DNA of 64,000 bases from Bacillota bacterium (GCA_023249475.1 JAHFCO010000002.1:1-64000), one strand, 5' to 3'; numbered from the stretch's first letter, positions 50,062-59,916 are shown. Made by a program: numbers and translations. Notes: generated by a model from the letters alone, not told the origin.

Positions 50062-51624
50062 ATGAAGAAGAAAAAATTCGGCCAACGGTGGAATGAACTC
50101 CTGAAAGACATCAAGGACAACCCGGATGCATTGAAATCCGCTGTCATGTCTTTTTTTGTGATGGGCTTAGGCCAGTTCCGCAACAAGCAGAAAGCGAAGG
50201 GATTTACGTTTCTTGGATTCGGGGCAGTCGCTTTCCTGACGGAGTTGTTTACCGGAGGATACTTCTACATTTTTTCCGACCTGGCGCAATATCCGGCGGA
50301 TCCCGGCGGTCAGATCTACTTTATCCGTGACTATGGCGGAATCTTCAGTAAGGGGTTATGGGGGTTGGCGACCTTGGGGAAAGTCGTACGCGGCGCGCTT
50401 TATCGCGGTCAAGCGGTCGAAACCTTCAACAAGATCATCCCTTGGCTATCCGCGGACAACTCGGTCACTTTGCTCGGCACGGGCTTGATCGCCTTGGTGT
50501 TGACGTCGATCGTCCTATCGGTATGGATCTATAATATCCGCGACGCCTATGTTTCACGAAAACTCATTTTGAAACACGGGACGATCGAAACGGGTAAGGA
50601 ATATGTGAAACGGCTATGGTCGGACATGTTCCCGTACCTCGTTTTGATTCCGACCTTGATCATGGTGTTGTTTTTCACCTTGATCCCGTTCATGTTCTCG
50701 TTCTTGTTGGCGTTTACAAACTATACATATCGGATTCCGGTTCCTTCACGTTTGATCGAATGGGTCGGGTTCAAGAACTTCGCCATGATCGCGGGCGACC
50801 CGGGATGGTTCTCGGTGTTCTCGCAGATTTTAAGCTGGACGTTCTTCTATGCCATCATGGCGAGTGCGACCTGCTATATCATGGGCTTGATCCAAGCGGT
50901 CATCATCGAATCGAAATACGTCAAAGTCAAGAAGTTCTGGCGCACCATCATGATCGTCCCTTGGGCAGTCCCGGCGATGATTTCGTTGATGGTGTTTCGT
51001 AACGTCTTCGAAAACACCGGCTTAGCCAATCAGTTGTTATTGAAGACGGGCTTGATGCCCGCGGTTTCCAATTTCCTCTTCCAGATCGGCCTGCAGGGCA
51101 GACCCGACACGGTCATTTCCTGGTTGACGGTCAACTACAACGGGAATCTGGCGAAAGCGGTCGTCATCCTGGTCAATCTATGGTTGGGCGCACCGTATTT
51201 CATGATGTTGATCACGGGGGTCTTGACGACCTTGCCGAAGGATCTCTATGAGGCCGCGGCGATCGACGGGGCCAGCAAATGGCAGGCCTTCCGCAACATC
51301 ACCTTACCGTTGATCCTACGGGCGACCTTGCCTGCGATCATCATGACCTTCACCTACAACTTCAACAACTTCGGTGCGATCTACTTTCTGACCGGAGGCG
51401 GACCCGCCTACAATCTGGAACAAATCCCCCTCAGCATGCAGGTCATGGGCGGCATCCCCGGCCAGACCGACATCCTGATTTCCTGGATTTATAAACTTTC
51501 ATTCTCGAACAACGCCCAGCTCTTCAACATCGCGGCGGTTTATTCCATCTTGATCTTCATCTTCATCGGATCGATTTCGGTGGTCAACCTTGCACGTTCC
51601 AAGGGCATCTGGGAGGAGGAATAA
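50062..51624 (+). CDS. malF: maltodextrin ABC permease MalF
   Basis: A 520-residue permease. The C-terminal 310 residues are the canonical CUT1 permease (FPYLVLIPTLIMVLFFTLIP, later EAA loop YEAAAIDGASKWQAFRNITL). The N-terminal part of about 200 residues adds a basic region and two or three extra membrane segments, longer than most Gram-positive MalF proteins. The ATG at 50062 has CAGGAGGG 7 bases upstream. malG follows after three bases. Confidence 0.9.
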   Translation: MKKKKFGQRWNELLKDIKDNPDALKSAVMSFFVMGLGQFRNKQKAKGFTFLGFGAVAFLTELFTGGYFYIFSDLAQYPADPGGQIYFIRDYGGIFSKGLWGLATLGKVVRGALYRGQAVETFNKIIPWLSADNSVTLLGTGLIALVLTSIVLSVWIYNIRDAYVSRKLILKHGTIETGKEYVKRLWSDMFPYLVLIPTLIMVLFFTLIPFMFSFLLAFTNYTYRIPVPSRLIEWVGFKNFAMIAGDPGWFSVFSQILSWTFFYAIMASATCYIMGLIQAVIIESKYVKVKKFWRTIMIVPWAVPAMISLMVFRNVFENTGLANQLLLKTGLMPAVSNFLFQIGLQGRPDTVISWLTVNYNGNLAKAVVILVNLWLGAPYFMMLITGVLTTLPKDLYEAAAIDGASKWQAFRNITLPLILRATLPAIIMTFTYNFNNFGAIYFLTGGGPAYNLEQIPLSMQVMGGIPGQTDILISWIYKLSFSNNAQLFNIAAVYSILIFIFIGSISVVNLARSKGIWEEE

Positions 51625-51627
51625 GCC

Positions 51628-52500
51628 ATGAAAAAATACAGCGTTTCGGATATCATCCTAAAAATCGTTGCCCATATCTGGCTCATCCTCGGTTCGATCG
51701 TCGTACTCGTGCCGTTGTTGTGGATGGTGTCGGCGGCATTCACCCCCGGAAAACTCTTGTCCGGCGTCCCGCTGATCCCGGATTTCTCCAACCTCTCGTT
51801 GGAACACTACACCTACATCTTCTCATATAAATCCAACCCGGCTTCATTGTTGGCCGACTATCCCGGTGCGTTCGTACGTACCTTGCAGATCGCCGTCCTC
51901 AACACGATCGGCGTCGTCTTCTTCGCCGTCATCACCGGCTTCGCCTTCGCCCGTCTACGTTTCAAGGGCAAGAAGCAGATGTTGCTGACGATGATGATTC
52001 TGCAAATGTTCCCGTCGTTCATGGGGATGATCGCCTTGTTCTTGTTGTTCAGAACCTTCGGCTTCCTCAACAAACCCAATTACCTCGCTTTGATCTATAC
52101 CGCCGGTTCCATCCCGTACAACACGTTCTTGGTCCGCGGGTTCATGCGCAACATCCCGAAATCCTTGGATGAAGCCGCCGCGATCGACGGGGCGAGCCCG
52201 CTTCAAATCCTGCGACTCATCTTGTTCCCCTTGATCGTTCCGATCGTCGGTTTCCTGGCCGTCGGCGCCTTCATGGGCCCTTGGCTCGACTACATCCTTC
52301 AATCGGTCTTCCTGCAGCCTGAACAGATGACGGTAGCCGTCTGGTTGTACCGTACGACCGACCCCTTGCTGACCTTGGTCTATAATCCTTTGAACTTCAT
52401 GGCCGGCGCCTTGCTGATCGCCATCCCGATCATGGTCGTTCAATTCTTCATGCAGAAGTATATGGTTTACGGTTTGACATCCGGAGCAGAAAAAGGATAA
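51628..52500 (+). CDS. malG: maltodextrin ABC permease MalG
   Basis: A 290-residue permease with six helices; the EAA loop is DEAAAIDGASPLQILRLILF near 186-205, and the N-terminal PLLWMVSAAFTPGKLL is typical of MalG. Partner of MalF; GAGGAGG precedes the ATG. Confidence 0.9.
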   Translation: MKKYSVSDIILKIVAHIWLILGSIVVLVPLLWMVSAAFTPGKLLSGVPLIPDFSNLSLEHYTYIFSYKSNPASLLADYPGAFVRTLQIAVLNTIGVVFFAVITGFAFARLRFKGKKQMLLTMMILQMFPSFMGMIALFLLFRTFGFLNKPNYLALIYTAGSIPYNTFLVRGFMRNIPKSLDEAAAIDGASPLQILRLILFPLIVPIVGFLAVGAFMGPWLDYILQSVFLQPEQMTVAVWLYRTTDPLLTLVYNPLNFMAGALLIAIPIMVVQFFMQKYMVYGLTSGAEKG

Positions 52501-52520
52501 GCGCGAAGATTCGCGCTTAT
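52497..52520 (+). other. perfect hairpin spanning the malG stop codon
   Basis: ATAAGCGCGAA / TTCGCGCTTAT, 11-bp arms with a two-base spacer, no T run. It may modulate the mRNA between malG and the DUF1189 gene. Confidence 0.55.
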
Positions 52521-52536
52521 CTTACGAGGAGGACCT

Positions 52537-53355
52537 ATGCTACAGTGGATCAAAGTATTTTACAGTAATCAAGCGGTATTGGACACACGTACGATGAAAG
52601 TGCGTTATCCCATCCTACTCTATTTCGTACTCATCCTTTTCATCAGCGTACCGGCGTTCTATAGCCTGTACATGCAGAAAGCTTCGACCTATTTGCCGCG
52701 GATGGAGAACTTCTCGGCCGATTTGGCGGAAATGCTGAAAGAAAACGACTGTGTGATCGATGGAAAACTGACCTGCGTCGTCAAAGGGGATCGCAAATGG
52801 GAAGGATCGAAAACCACCTTCCACTTCGTGAGTGTCCTACCTGAAACGACCGGTAAGAACGAAGTGTATTTCACCGAAGAAATCGGCGTCGTCATCGACA
52901 AGGACGGGAAATCGTTGGCCATCGGGTACTACGACAATTTCGGGAAATACGATTTCCAGGATCTGTCGGCGCAACTCGAGGCGAACCAGATCCAGCCCGA
53001 TGATTTGGCGACAATGTTTATCCGAAACCTGAACTTAAGCTCGTTGCTTGCGAAGTTCACCTTCAGTTTTTTCATGCAGTTCATCCAGTACACCGTCTAC
53101 GTTTTGGTCGTCGCTTTTCTGTTCAAATTCATGGGTGGACGCAAGGAAGAAAACAAAATCAAGTTCTCCCACGGGTTCACCATGATGATCAACCTGATGC
53201 TTGCCCCGGCGATGGGCTGTGCGGCGATCGGGATGTTCAACCCTGCGGCGGCTGCCATGATTCTACCCTTTGCCTTCGTCATCCGCATCATCGTCCTCTA
53301 CTTCGGGGTGATGCGCGGTAAGTTGAAATTGAGCCACCCGGAGGTGGTTTCGTGA
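52537..53355 (+). CDS. DUF1189 membrane protein (MalA-like)
   Basis: A 272-residue protein with one N-terminal helix (PILLYFVLILFISVPAFYSL), an extracytoplasmic domain of about 150 residues, then four C-terminal helices. This layout fits DUF1189, whose pneumococcal member is the maltodextrin-utilisation protein MalA; location inside a maltodextrin operon is also shared. Its mechanism is unknown. GAGGAGG precedes the ATG. Confidence 0.78.
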   Translation: MLQWIKVFYSNQAVLDTRTMKVRYPILLYFVLILFISVPAFYSLYMQKASTYLPRMENFSADLAEMLKENDCVIDGKLTCVVKGDRKWEGSKTTFHFVSVLPETTGKNEVYFTEEIGVVIDKDGKSLAIGYYDNFGKYDFQDLSAQLEANQIQPDDLATMFIRNLNLSSLLAKFTFSFFMQFIQYTVYVLVVAFLFKFMGGRKEENKIKFSHGFTMMINLMLAPAMGCAAIGMFNPAAAAMILPFAFVIRIIVLYFGVMRGKLKLSHPEVVS

Positions 53356-53368
53356 AAGTTTCGTGAAG

Positions 53369-53405
53369 TGTAACCGTTTACAAACAATTTACCAAGTGCT
53401 ATACT
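53369..53405 (+). promoter_or_regulatory. malE promoter with overlapping cre site
   Basis: TTTACA (53377-53382) and TATACT (53400-53405), 17-base spacer. The palindrome TGTAACCGTTTACA (53369-53382) is a full cre match and contains the -35 box, so a bound repressor would block RNA polymerase. Confidence 0.75.
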
Positions 53406-53449
53406 TAAGACGACTTCTGAAAAGAAGAACACAGGAGGAATGTTTCAAA

Positions 53450-54847
53450 ATGAAGAAACTGCTTACTCTCGCTGCAGTCCTCGTGCTGGTCGTAGGATCA
53501 TTGACCGCATGCGGACGCACACTCAAGACCTGCAAGGCCGAAGATCTCGACGGCACGGTCGTCTGTTATGATGAAAAACTTGAAGCCTATGCGATCGAAG
53601 AAGGGGCTACCCTACGTTTCGGCGCTGACAACGATGTTGTCGGTAATGCCATCGTCGCCCTCTGGGATGCTACGTATCCTGAACTCAAAGGCGCAGTCGA
53701 ATTCGTAAATTCCGGTGCCGCCGGTTCCACCGATGCTTTGGCTACCCAACAAGGCGAATATGCCGACGTCTTCATGGCCATCGACGGTGAAGTTTCCCGT
53801 AACGAAAGCCACCTGTTGGCAATCGACTCCGTTCTCGCGAACTTGATCAAGGCGAACTCGCTTGAATCCTTCTACAAAGCCGGAAACGCGACCGCAACGA
53901 CGGTTTATGCTCCGATGGCGTATGACGGCATGGCCTTCGTTTGGAATAAGACGATGCTTGAAACCTTAGGCAAAGACGTCACCGATGCAAACGGCGACAA
54001 CCTGCCTGACGCGTTTGATACCTGGGAAGAAATCTTCGCTCTGTCCACGTCTTGGATCGGCGCTCGTCCGGTTTACAAAGGCGTGAACGTCGACATCGTG
54101 TTCCCGCTTTCCTTGGGCGAACCGTGGTCCGCTTATCATCAATTCACCGCCGGCGGATTCAAACTGTTCGGTGAAGGCGATGCGACGAAACCTGGCTACA
54201 ACACTCCTGAATTCAAAGAAGGCTTGAACTTCCTGCTTGCCGCTAAAGAAGCTCAGATCTCCGTCGACGCTGCCGGTGTCTTGACCAAAGCCGGCGACAT
54301 GGGCTGGAGATGGGACGGCGTCATCAACAATGAAACCGCTCCGTTTGGCTTAGTCGGTACCTGGATGGATGTTAAGGGTGCTTCGACGGCGACAGGCTCG
54401 ACCTATATCATTTCCGCTCTCCCGACCTTCGGCGGCGAACACCAATCCCCGTTTGTTAAGACGAAAGGTTTCGTCATCAACGGCTATACCGAATATCGTT
54501 CCGCTGCGACCGAACTCCTGCGTTTGATCTACTCCAAAGGTGGATTCGATGCGTTGGTTACCGGCACCAGCTATGCCCCGTCTTTGAAGGAAGGCTCTGA
54601 TTTGACCCCGACCCTCGAAGCAGGCGGATACCAAGAACAAATGATGGCTGCGTTCATGTACAACTATCCGGAACCGGCATTGACCCTTCCGAAGAACCCT
54701 GCGCGCAAAGCCATGGATGTCGCTTACTATGATGGCACCTTGGTTGCGATGATCCAAGCAATCTGGGATGGCACCAAGACCGTCGACGAAGCGATCGCGG
54801 AACTCATTTCCACGACCGACGCGAAGATCGCATCCGAAAATCAATAA
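53450..54847 (+). CDS. malE: maltodextrin-binding lipoprotein
   Basis: A 465-residue binding lipoprotein. Signal MKKLLTLAAVLVLVVGS and lipobox LTAC. The mature protein has an extracellular solute-binding fold (ALWDATYPELKGAVEFVNSG, APMAYDGMAFVWNKTML, YWxP-like ends) and sits between MalFG and alpha-glucosidases. The ATG at 53450 was chosen as the start of the signal peptide; GGAGG lies 11 bases before. Its own cre-controlled promoter separates it from malFG. Confidence 0.85.
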   Translation: MKKLLTLAAVLVLVVGSLTACGRTLKTCKAEDLDGTVVCYDEKLEAYAIEEGATLRFGADNDVVGNAIVALWDATYPELKGAVEFVNSGAAGSTDALATQQGEYADVFMAIDGEVSRNESHLLAIDSVLANLIKANSLESFYKAGNATATTVYAPMAYDGMAFVWNKTMLETLGKDVTDANGDNLPDAFDTWEEIFALSTSWIGARPVYKGVNVDIVFPLSLGEPWSAYHQFTAGGFKLFGEGDATKPGYNTPEFKEGLNFLLAAKEAQISVDAAGVLTKAGDMGWRWDGVINNETAPFGLVGTWMDVKGASTATGSTYIISALPTFGGEHQSPFVKTKGFVINGYTEYRSAATELLRLIYSKGGFDALVTGTSYAPSLKEGSDLTPTLEAGGYQEQMMAAFMYNYPEPALTLPKNPARKAMDVAYYDGTLVAMIQAIWDGTKTVDEAIAELISTTDAKIASENQ

Positions 54848-54872
54848 TCCGTAGAGACAACTGAAACACCGT

Positions 54873-54904
54873 AAGATGAGCATCGCAAGGTGCTCATCTT
54901 TCTT
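54873..54904 (+). terminator. terminator-like hairpin after malE
   Basis: AAGATGAGCA / TGCTCATCTT with an 8-base loop, then TCTT. The short T run suggests partial termination, letting the downstream glucosidase be read through. Confidence 0.6.
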
Positions 54905-54921
54905 CAAGGGAGAAACGACAC

Positions 54922-56616
54922 ATGAAAACACAATGGTGGAAAAACGCGGTAGGTTATCAAATCTACCCAAGATCCTTCAAAGACACCAACGCCGACGGAA
55001 TCGGAGATTTGCGCGGCATCATCGAAAAACTCGACTACATCCAGGATTTAGGTGTCGATTGCGTTTGGATCTGTCCTTTTTACCGCTCGCCGATGGATGA
55101 TAACGGATACGATGTCAGCGACTTCTACGATGTCGATCCCTTGTTCGGGACCCTTGACGACGCGAAGGAACTGATTGAAAAAGCCCATCAAAAGGGAATC
55201 CGGATCATTCTGGACCTTGTTTTAAACCACACCTCCGATGAACATCCTTGGTTTATGGAATCCCGTTCTTCCTTGGATAATCCGAAGCGGGATTGGTACA
55301 TCTGGCAGAAACCCCGTCATGATGAAAAAGGGAAACGGATCCCACCGACCAATTGGGCGAGTTTCTTCGAAGGGTCGTGCTGGAACTACGACGAAACCTC
55401 CGGTGAATATTACCTGAAGATCTTTTCGGATAAAATGCCCGACTTGAACTGGGCCAATCCGGACTTACGCAAGGAAATGTATGCGATGTCGCGCTGGTGG
55501 CTGGATTTGGGCGTGGACGGGTTCCGCGTCGATGCGGTCGCCCACCTCAGTAAAGACACGTCGTTCACCGACAGCGAGATGAAACTCAACCACGACGGGG
55601 TCGCCCCGGATTGGTCGAAATTCTCCAACCGTCCTGAACTGTTCGACTACCTCCATGAATTCCACGATGAAGTGTTGAAGCATTACGATTGCCTGTCGGT
55701 CGGCGAAGTCGGCGGCGGGGCGAACGTGGAAGCCGCGACCCACTATGCGGGCTATCATGCCAAAGCCTTCAACATGGTGTTCAACTTCGACCATTGTTGG
55801 AAAAACGGGGCGTTCGGGTCGGAAGACAAGACCGACGATGAACTGACGGTCAACGTCCTCGATCTGAAAGAAACCATGGATCGCTGGATCCAGGGAATGA
55901 AAGGGAAAGGTTGGATTCCGCATTATTGGCTCAATCATGACCACCCGCGGGTCATGAGTCAGTATGGCAATCCCAGAAAGTTCCACCGTGAATCCGGATG
56001 CATGTTGGGGACGGTACTGCTGACCCTGCCCGGAACACCCTTCATCTACAACGGCGAGGAAATCGGGATGACCAACGTCGACTACACCGACATCAACGAC
56101 TTCAACGATGTCTGGGTGAAGAACTACTATGAAAAGGCGATCAAACGCCAGAGTCCGGAACAGATCCTGACCCATTTGCGCCGTACCTCGCGCGATAACG
56201 CACGGACGCCGATGCAATGGGACGATAGCGCCAACGCAGGGTTTACGACGGGGAAACCGCATCAGAAACCGGTCGGCAACTATCAAGAGATCAACGTCAA
56301 GCAACAAAGCGAGGACCCTTCATCGATCCTCAACGCCTACAAACATTTAATCAGATTACGCAAACACGGGCATCTTCATTCCGTCCTGGTTCACGGGGAC
56401 TTCAAATTGATTTCGCCGAAAAACAAAGACCTCTTCGTCTTTGAACGGACGAAGGACGAAGTGACCGTCTTGGTGGTCGCGAACTTCCGCGACCATGAGA
56501 TCCGCTATAAACTCCCCTATCTACCCAAAGCGGTCCATTATGACAACTACGGGCTCGCCGAAGTATCGAAAGAAATCGTAGTGCTACCCTATCAAGCGTT
56601 GGTGCTTGAGAAATAG
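54922..56616 (+). CDS. alpha-glucosidase, oligo-1,6-glucosidase type (GH13_31)
   Basis: A 564-residue cytoplasmic enzyme: start WWKNAVGYQIYPRSFKDTN, nucleophile in LGVDGFRVDAVAH, acid/base Glu in CLSVGEVGG, and third Asp in WLNHDHPRVMSQYG. DVSDFYDVDPLFGTLDDA is typical of oligo-1,6-glucosidase and alpha-glucosidase. It would release glucose from isomaltose- or maltose-type ends of imported dextrins. AGGGAG precedes the ATG. Confidence 0.92.
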   Translation: MKTQWWKNAVGYQIYPRSFKDTNADGIGDLRGIIEKLDYIQDLGVDCVWICPFYRSPMDDNGYDVSDFYDVDPLFGTLDDAKELIEKAHQKGIRIILDLVLNHTSDEHPWFMESRSSLDNPKRDWYIWQKPRHDEKGKRIPPTNWASFFEGSCWNYDETSGEYYLKIFSDKMPDLNWANPDLRKEMYAMSRWWLDLGVDGFRVDAVAHLSKDTSFTDSEMKLNHDGVAPDWSKFSNRPELFDYLHEFHDEVLKHYDCLSVGEVGGGANVEAATHYAGYHAKAFNMVFNFDHCWKNGAFGSEDKTDDELTVNVLDLKETMDRWIQGMKGKGWIPHYWLNHDHPRVMSQYGNPRKFHRESGCMLGTVLLTLPGTPFIYNGEEIGMTNVDYTDINDFNDVWVKNYYEKAIKRQSPEQILTHLRRTSRDNARTPMQWDDSANAGFTTGKPHQKPVGNYQEINVKQQSEDPSSILNAYKHLIRLRKHGHLHSVLVHGDFKLISPKNKDLFVFERTKDEVTVLVVANFRDHEIRYKLPYLPKAVHYDNYGLAEVSKEIVVLPYQALVLEK

Positions 56617-56622
56617 GTGAAC

Positions 56623-58194
56623 ATGAAAAAACTACTCTTGGTTCTATTGCTTGTCCTAAGCGCCTGCGTCCAGAAAGAACCGACGATCCAACGTAAGACC
56701 GTCGATGAACTGGCGGCGCTGCTTGAAGGATCGAATGCGGACAAGTTCGCATCCGAAGTCTCGGTCGCCTACAACATCTTCCCGATCTCCTATGCGGACT
56801 CGGACGGGGACGGTACGGGCGATCTGCGCGGGATCATCGACCACCTCGATGTTCTCAACGACGGCGACCCCTCGACCGACACGGACCTCGGCATCACGGC
56901 CATCTGGCTCAATCCGATCCACCCGTCGAAAACCTACCACAAATACGACGTCATCGACTACTATGCGATCGACCCGGAATTCGGAACCTTGGATGATTTC
57001 CAAGACCTTTCGGATGCCTGTGAAGAACGCGGGATCAAACTGATCATCGACATCGTCTTCAACCACACGGCCGACGACAACCCCTGGTTCATCAAAGCCT
57101 TGTCGGGGGATAAAGTCTATCGTGACTACTATCGCATCGAAGAGAAACTGACCAATGCGGAATACCCCAATAAAACGGGGTGGAGTTTCCGCAATAGCCT
57201 GGCCTACTATGCTTCGTTCTGGGACCAGATGCCCGAACTCAACGCGGAAAGCGAAGCGGTCCGCGTTGAGATGAAGAAGATCCTTTCGTTCTGGATGGAT
57301 CTGGGCGTCGACGGGTTCCGTTACGACGCCGCACCGCGGATGTATGACGCCAACGAATATCCGGTCGGAACCGGGACGATGGAGTTAAACAAACAGTTCT
57401 GGATGGAAATGAAGGAATACGTGAAGTCCGAAGACCCCGATATCCTGCTTCTGGCGGAGGTCTGGCTGCCGGCGGCGCAAGCCGCCCCGTATGCGGTCGG
57501 GTTCGACTCGATGTTCAACTTCGATCTGGCCACCGGGATCGTGAATACCGTCATGCAGGGATACCAAACCAATTTCGTCGCGACCTACCTCAACGGGAAA
57601 AAGTATTTCACCGGACGCAACGAGAACTATCTGGATTCGACCTTTCTCACCAACCATGACCAGAACCGGGTTATGAGCGTTTTAGGCGGCAACGTCGACC
57701 AAGCCAAGCTCGCCGCGAACATCCTCTTCACCCTGCCCGGGATCCCCTTCATCTACTATGGGGAAGAATTGGGCATGTTGGGGTCGAAACCGGACGAGAG
57801 AATCCGTGAACCCTATCGTTGGACCAGTCAGAACGACGCCCCCAATGCGTTGTGGGAAAACTGGGAACTCAATCTGAACACCACCCCCTATGAACAACAG
57901 ACCACCGATGAAGATTCGATGTTCAGCCTCTATCGCAGGCTCGTCCATTTCCGGGATGCTTCCGACGTCTTGCGTTTCGGCGACATCCAGAGCCTGACCT
58001 TGTCGAACAAAGTGCTGGGCTTCACCCGCACCTTCGAAGGAAAGACCCTGACCGTCGTCCATAACCTGGACCGCTTCGCGCAGACGGTCGACCTCGATGA
58101 TTCAGGCACGATCCTCTATCAACACGGGGAAGTCCAACTGATCTCCAACGTCTTGACGCTGCAACCCTTTGCGAGCGTCGTGATCGGTGACTAA
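56623..58194 (+). CDS. lipoprotein alpha-amylase (GH13)
   Basis: A 523-residue extracellular amylase. The signal MKKLLLVLLLVLSAC ends in a lipobox (LSAC, Cys15), so it is tethered outside the membrane. Catalytic residues are in VDGFRYDAAPRM, LLLAEVWLP and FLTNHDQNRVMS; a small C-terminal beta domain follows. It probably trims starch or dextrins for the MalE importer. The ATG at 56623 starts the signal peptide; a GTG six bases earlier is less likely. AGGTG from the preceding stop region serves as ribosome site. Confidence 0.9.
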   Translation: MKKLLLVLLLVLSACVQKEPTIQRKTVDELAALLEGSNADKFASEVSVAYNIFPISYADSDGDGTGDLRGIIDHLDVLNDGDPSTDTDLGITAIWLNPIHPSKTYHKYDVIDYYAIDPEFGTLDDFQDLSDACEERGIKLIIDIVFNHTADDNPWFIKALSGDKVYRDYYRIEEKLTNAEYPNKTGWSFRNSLAYYASFWDQMPELNAESEAVRVEMKKILSFWMDLGVDGFRYDAAPRMYDANEYPVGTGTMELNKQFWMEMKEYVKSEDPDILLLAEVWLPAAQAAPYAVGFDSMFNFDLATGIVNTVMQGYQTNFVATYLNGKKYFTGRNENYLDSTFLTNHDQNRVMSVLGGNVDQAKLAANILFTLPGIPFIYYGEELGMLGSKPDERIREPYRWTSQNDAPNALWENWELNLNTTPYEQQTTDEDSMFSLYRRLVHFRDASDVLRFGDIQSLTLSNKVLGFTRTFEGKTLTVVHNLDRFAQTVDLDDSGTILYQHGEVQLISNVLTLQPFASVVIGD

Positions 58195-58197
58195 GCG

Positions 58198-58761
58198 ATG
58201 AGCCACGCCTTGTATCTGCGGGTCCATACCGACAATTTCAAACCCAACGAAATCGAAAACAGCATCGAGTCGTTCGTGACGGAGGTGCGCTGGATCGATC
58301 CGCGCACCTTGAAAGCCGAACTCAGCGAATTCGGCAGGGTGCAGCTCAAACTGATGTTTTCGAGTTTCCAACACGACCTGGGCATCACCCTTAGCGGGGT
58401 CAGCGGCTTCGATGCGGATGACATCATGGTTCTCTTCCTCGATTTCCTGGCGGAAAACCGACCCGGCAAACTGATCGGCGCCGCCGAAGCCCTGATCCTT
58501 GCGAAGCTATTAGGCAAGATCGGGCTTGTCCGCAGGCTCGACCGTCACTTCGAAACGATCGGACGCGATGAAATGGAGACGGCGCGCATGTATCTGGAGA
58601 CCGGTCGCAACGTCAACGCCAGCGCGGCGCATCTCTACCTGCACCGTAACACCTTCCGCTACCGTCTCAACAAGTTCATCACCCAGACCGGAGTGGACAT
58701 CCGGGAGATCGACCAAGGGAAACTCATGGAGATGTGGTTCCTGTTGACCAATCTCGATTAG
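58198..58761 (+). CDS. short PucR-type helix-turn-helix regulator
   Basis: A 187-residue protein whose last 60 residues form a PucR/CdaR-type HTH_30 domain (ARMYLETGRNVNASAAHLYL, then HRNTFRYRLNKF). The N-terminal 120 residues have no recognisable sensor, and PucR/CdaR proteins are normally two to three times longer. It starts three bases after the amylase stop without a strong ribosome site, suggesting coupling. It is the only regulator in the maltodextrin region; the perfect palindrome just after its stop is a candidate target. Confidence 0.78.
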   Translation: MSHALYLRVHTDNFKPNEIENSIESFVTEVRWIDPRTLKAELSEFGRVQLKLMFSSFQHDLGITLSGVSGFDADDIMVLFLDFLAENRPGKLIGAAEALILAKLLGKIGLVRRLDRHFETIGRDEMETARMYLETGRNVNASAAHLYLHRNTFRYRLNKFITQTGVDIREIDQGKLMEMWFLLTNLD

Positions 58762-58763
58762 AT

Positions 58764-58780
58764 TTGTGCACAATGCACAA
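58764..58780 (+). promoter_or_regulatory. palindromic operator candidate
   Basis: TTGTGCA-CAA-TGCACAA, perfect 7-bp arms, between the HTH gene and the ATPase gene, 21 bases before the -10 box. Confidence 0.5.
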
Positions 58781-58785
58781 CACAC

Positions 58786-58807
58786 AGAGAGCGCTTTCAT
58801 GTATAAT
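58786..58807 (+). promoter_or_regulatory. msmX promoter with cre-like element
   Basis: The consensus -10 TATAAT is at 58802-58807. AGAGAGCGCTTTCA (58786-58799) is, in reverse, TGAAAGCGCTCTCT, one base off the cre consensus. The -35 region is poor. Confidence 0.5.
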
Positions 58808-58824
58808 AAACACGAGGTGATACC

Positions 58825-59916
58825 ATGGCAAACCTAAAGCTAAAAGATATCAATAAAATCTACGACAACAATGTCCAAGCCGTTTTCGATTTCAATCTCG
58901 ACATCAAAGATCGTGAATTCATCGTATTGGTCGGTCCGTCGGGTTGTGGGAAGTCCACGACGCTGCGTATGATCGCCGGTTTGGAAGACATTACTTCCGG
59001 TGAACTGTACATCGACGAAAAACTCGTCAATACGGTCGCTCCGAAAGACCGCGACATCGCGATGGTTTTCCAATCCTATGCCTTGTATCCGCATATGAGC
59101 GTCTATGAAAACATGGCGTTCGGTTTAAAACTGAAGAAGATGCCGAAAGATGAAATCGATACCCGCGTCAAAGAAGCCGCGCGTATCCTTGAAATCGAAA
59201 AATACCTGGATCGTAAACCCAAGGCGCTGTCCGGCGGTCAACGTCAACGTGTCGCTTTAGGCCGTGCCATCGTCCGTAACGCGAAAGTATTCTTGATGGA
59301 CGAACCTCTGTCGAACCTGGATGCGAAACTGCGTGTGCAGATGCGTTCCGAAATCATCAAATTGCATGAACGTCTCAATGCGACGACCATCTACGTCACC
59401 CATGACCAGACCGAAGCGATGACCATGGCGTCCCGCATCGTCGTCATGAAAGACGGCTACATCCAACAGATCGGTACGCCGAAAGACATCTACAACCACC
59501 CCAACAATATGTTCGTCGCGAACTTCATCGGCGCCCCCGCCATGAACTTCATCAACGGCGTCTATCGCGACGGTCGTTTCGAAGTCAACAACAAGTCCTT
59601 CAAAGTCCCGGGCATGTTCCATGATCGCCTGAAGAACTACAACGGCAAGGATCTGGTCCTTGGGATCCGTCCTGAAGACATCCACTACGAAGGCATCGTC
59701 GCCGAAGCCTTCCCGGAAACCCCCTTCGATTTCAACGTCGATGTTTGCGAATTGCTCGGTCATGAATTCATCCTTCACGGAGAATTCGGCGGACAGAAGA
59801 TCTTGGCGAAGGTTTCCTCCCGTGTCGACGTCCATGCCCATGAAACGATCCAACTTTCGATGGACGTGGCGAAACTCCACTTCTTCGATAAAGAAACGAC
59901 CCAATCCATTTATTAA
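58825..59916 (+). CDS. ABC transporter ATPase, MsmX/MalK type
   Basis: A 363-residue sugar-importer ATPase: Walker [19 protein letters not shown]-loop [11 protein letters not shown], signature [14 protein letters not shown], Walker [13 protein letters not shown], switch His in [11 protein letters not shown], then a regulatory TOBE/OB domain. In Gram-positive bacteria one such ATPase often serves several CUT1 importers. Both sugar importers in this window lack an ATPase, so it likely energises the maltodextrin and the sulfoquinovose systems. GAGGTGA precedes the ATG. Confidence 0.93.
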   Translation: MANLKLKDINKIYDNNVQAVFDFNLDIKDREFIVLVGPSGCGKSTTLRMIAGLEDITSGELYIDEKLVNTVAPKDRDIAMVFQSYALYPHMSVYENMAFGLKLKKMPKDEIDTRVKEAARILEIEKYLDRKPKALSGGQRQRVALGRAIVRNAKVFLMDEPLSNLDAKLRVQMRSEIIKLHERLNATTIYVTHDQTEAMTMASRIVVMKDGYIQQIGTPKDIYNHPNNMFVANFIGAPAMNFINGVYRDGRFEVNNKSFKVPGMFHDRLKNYNGKDLVLGIRPEDIHYEGIVAEAFPETPFDFNVDVCELLGHEFILHGEFGGQKILAKVSSRVDVHAHETIQLSMDVAKLHFFDKETTQSIY

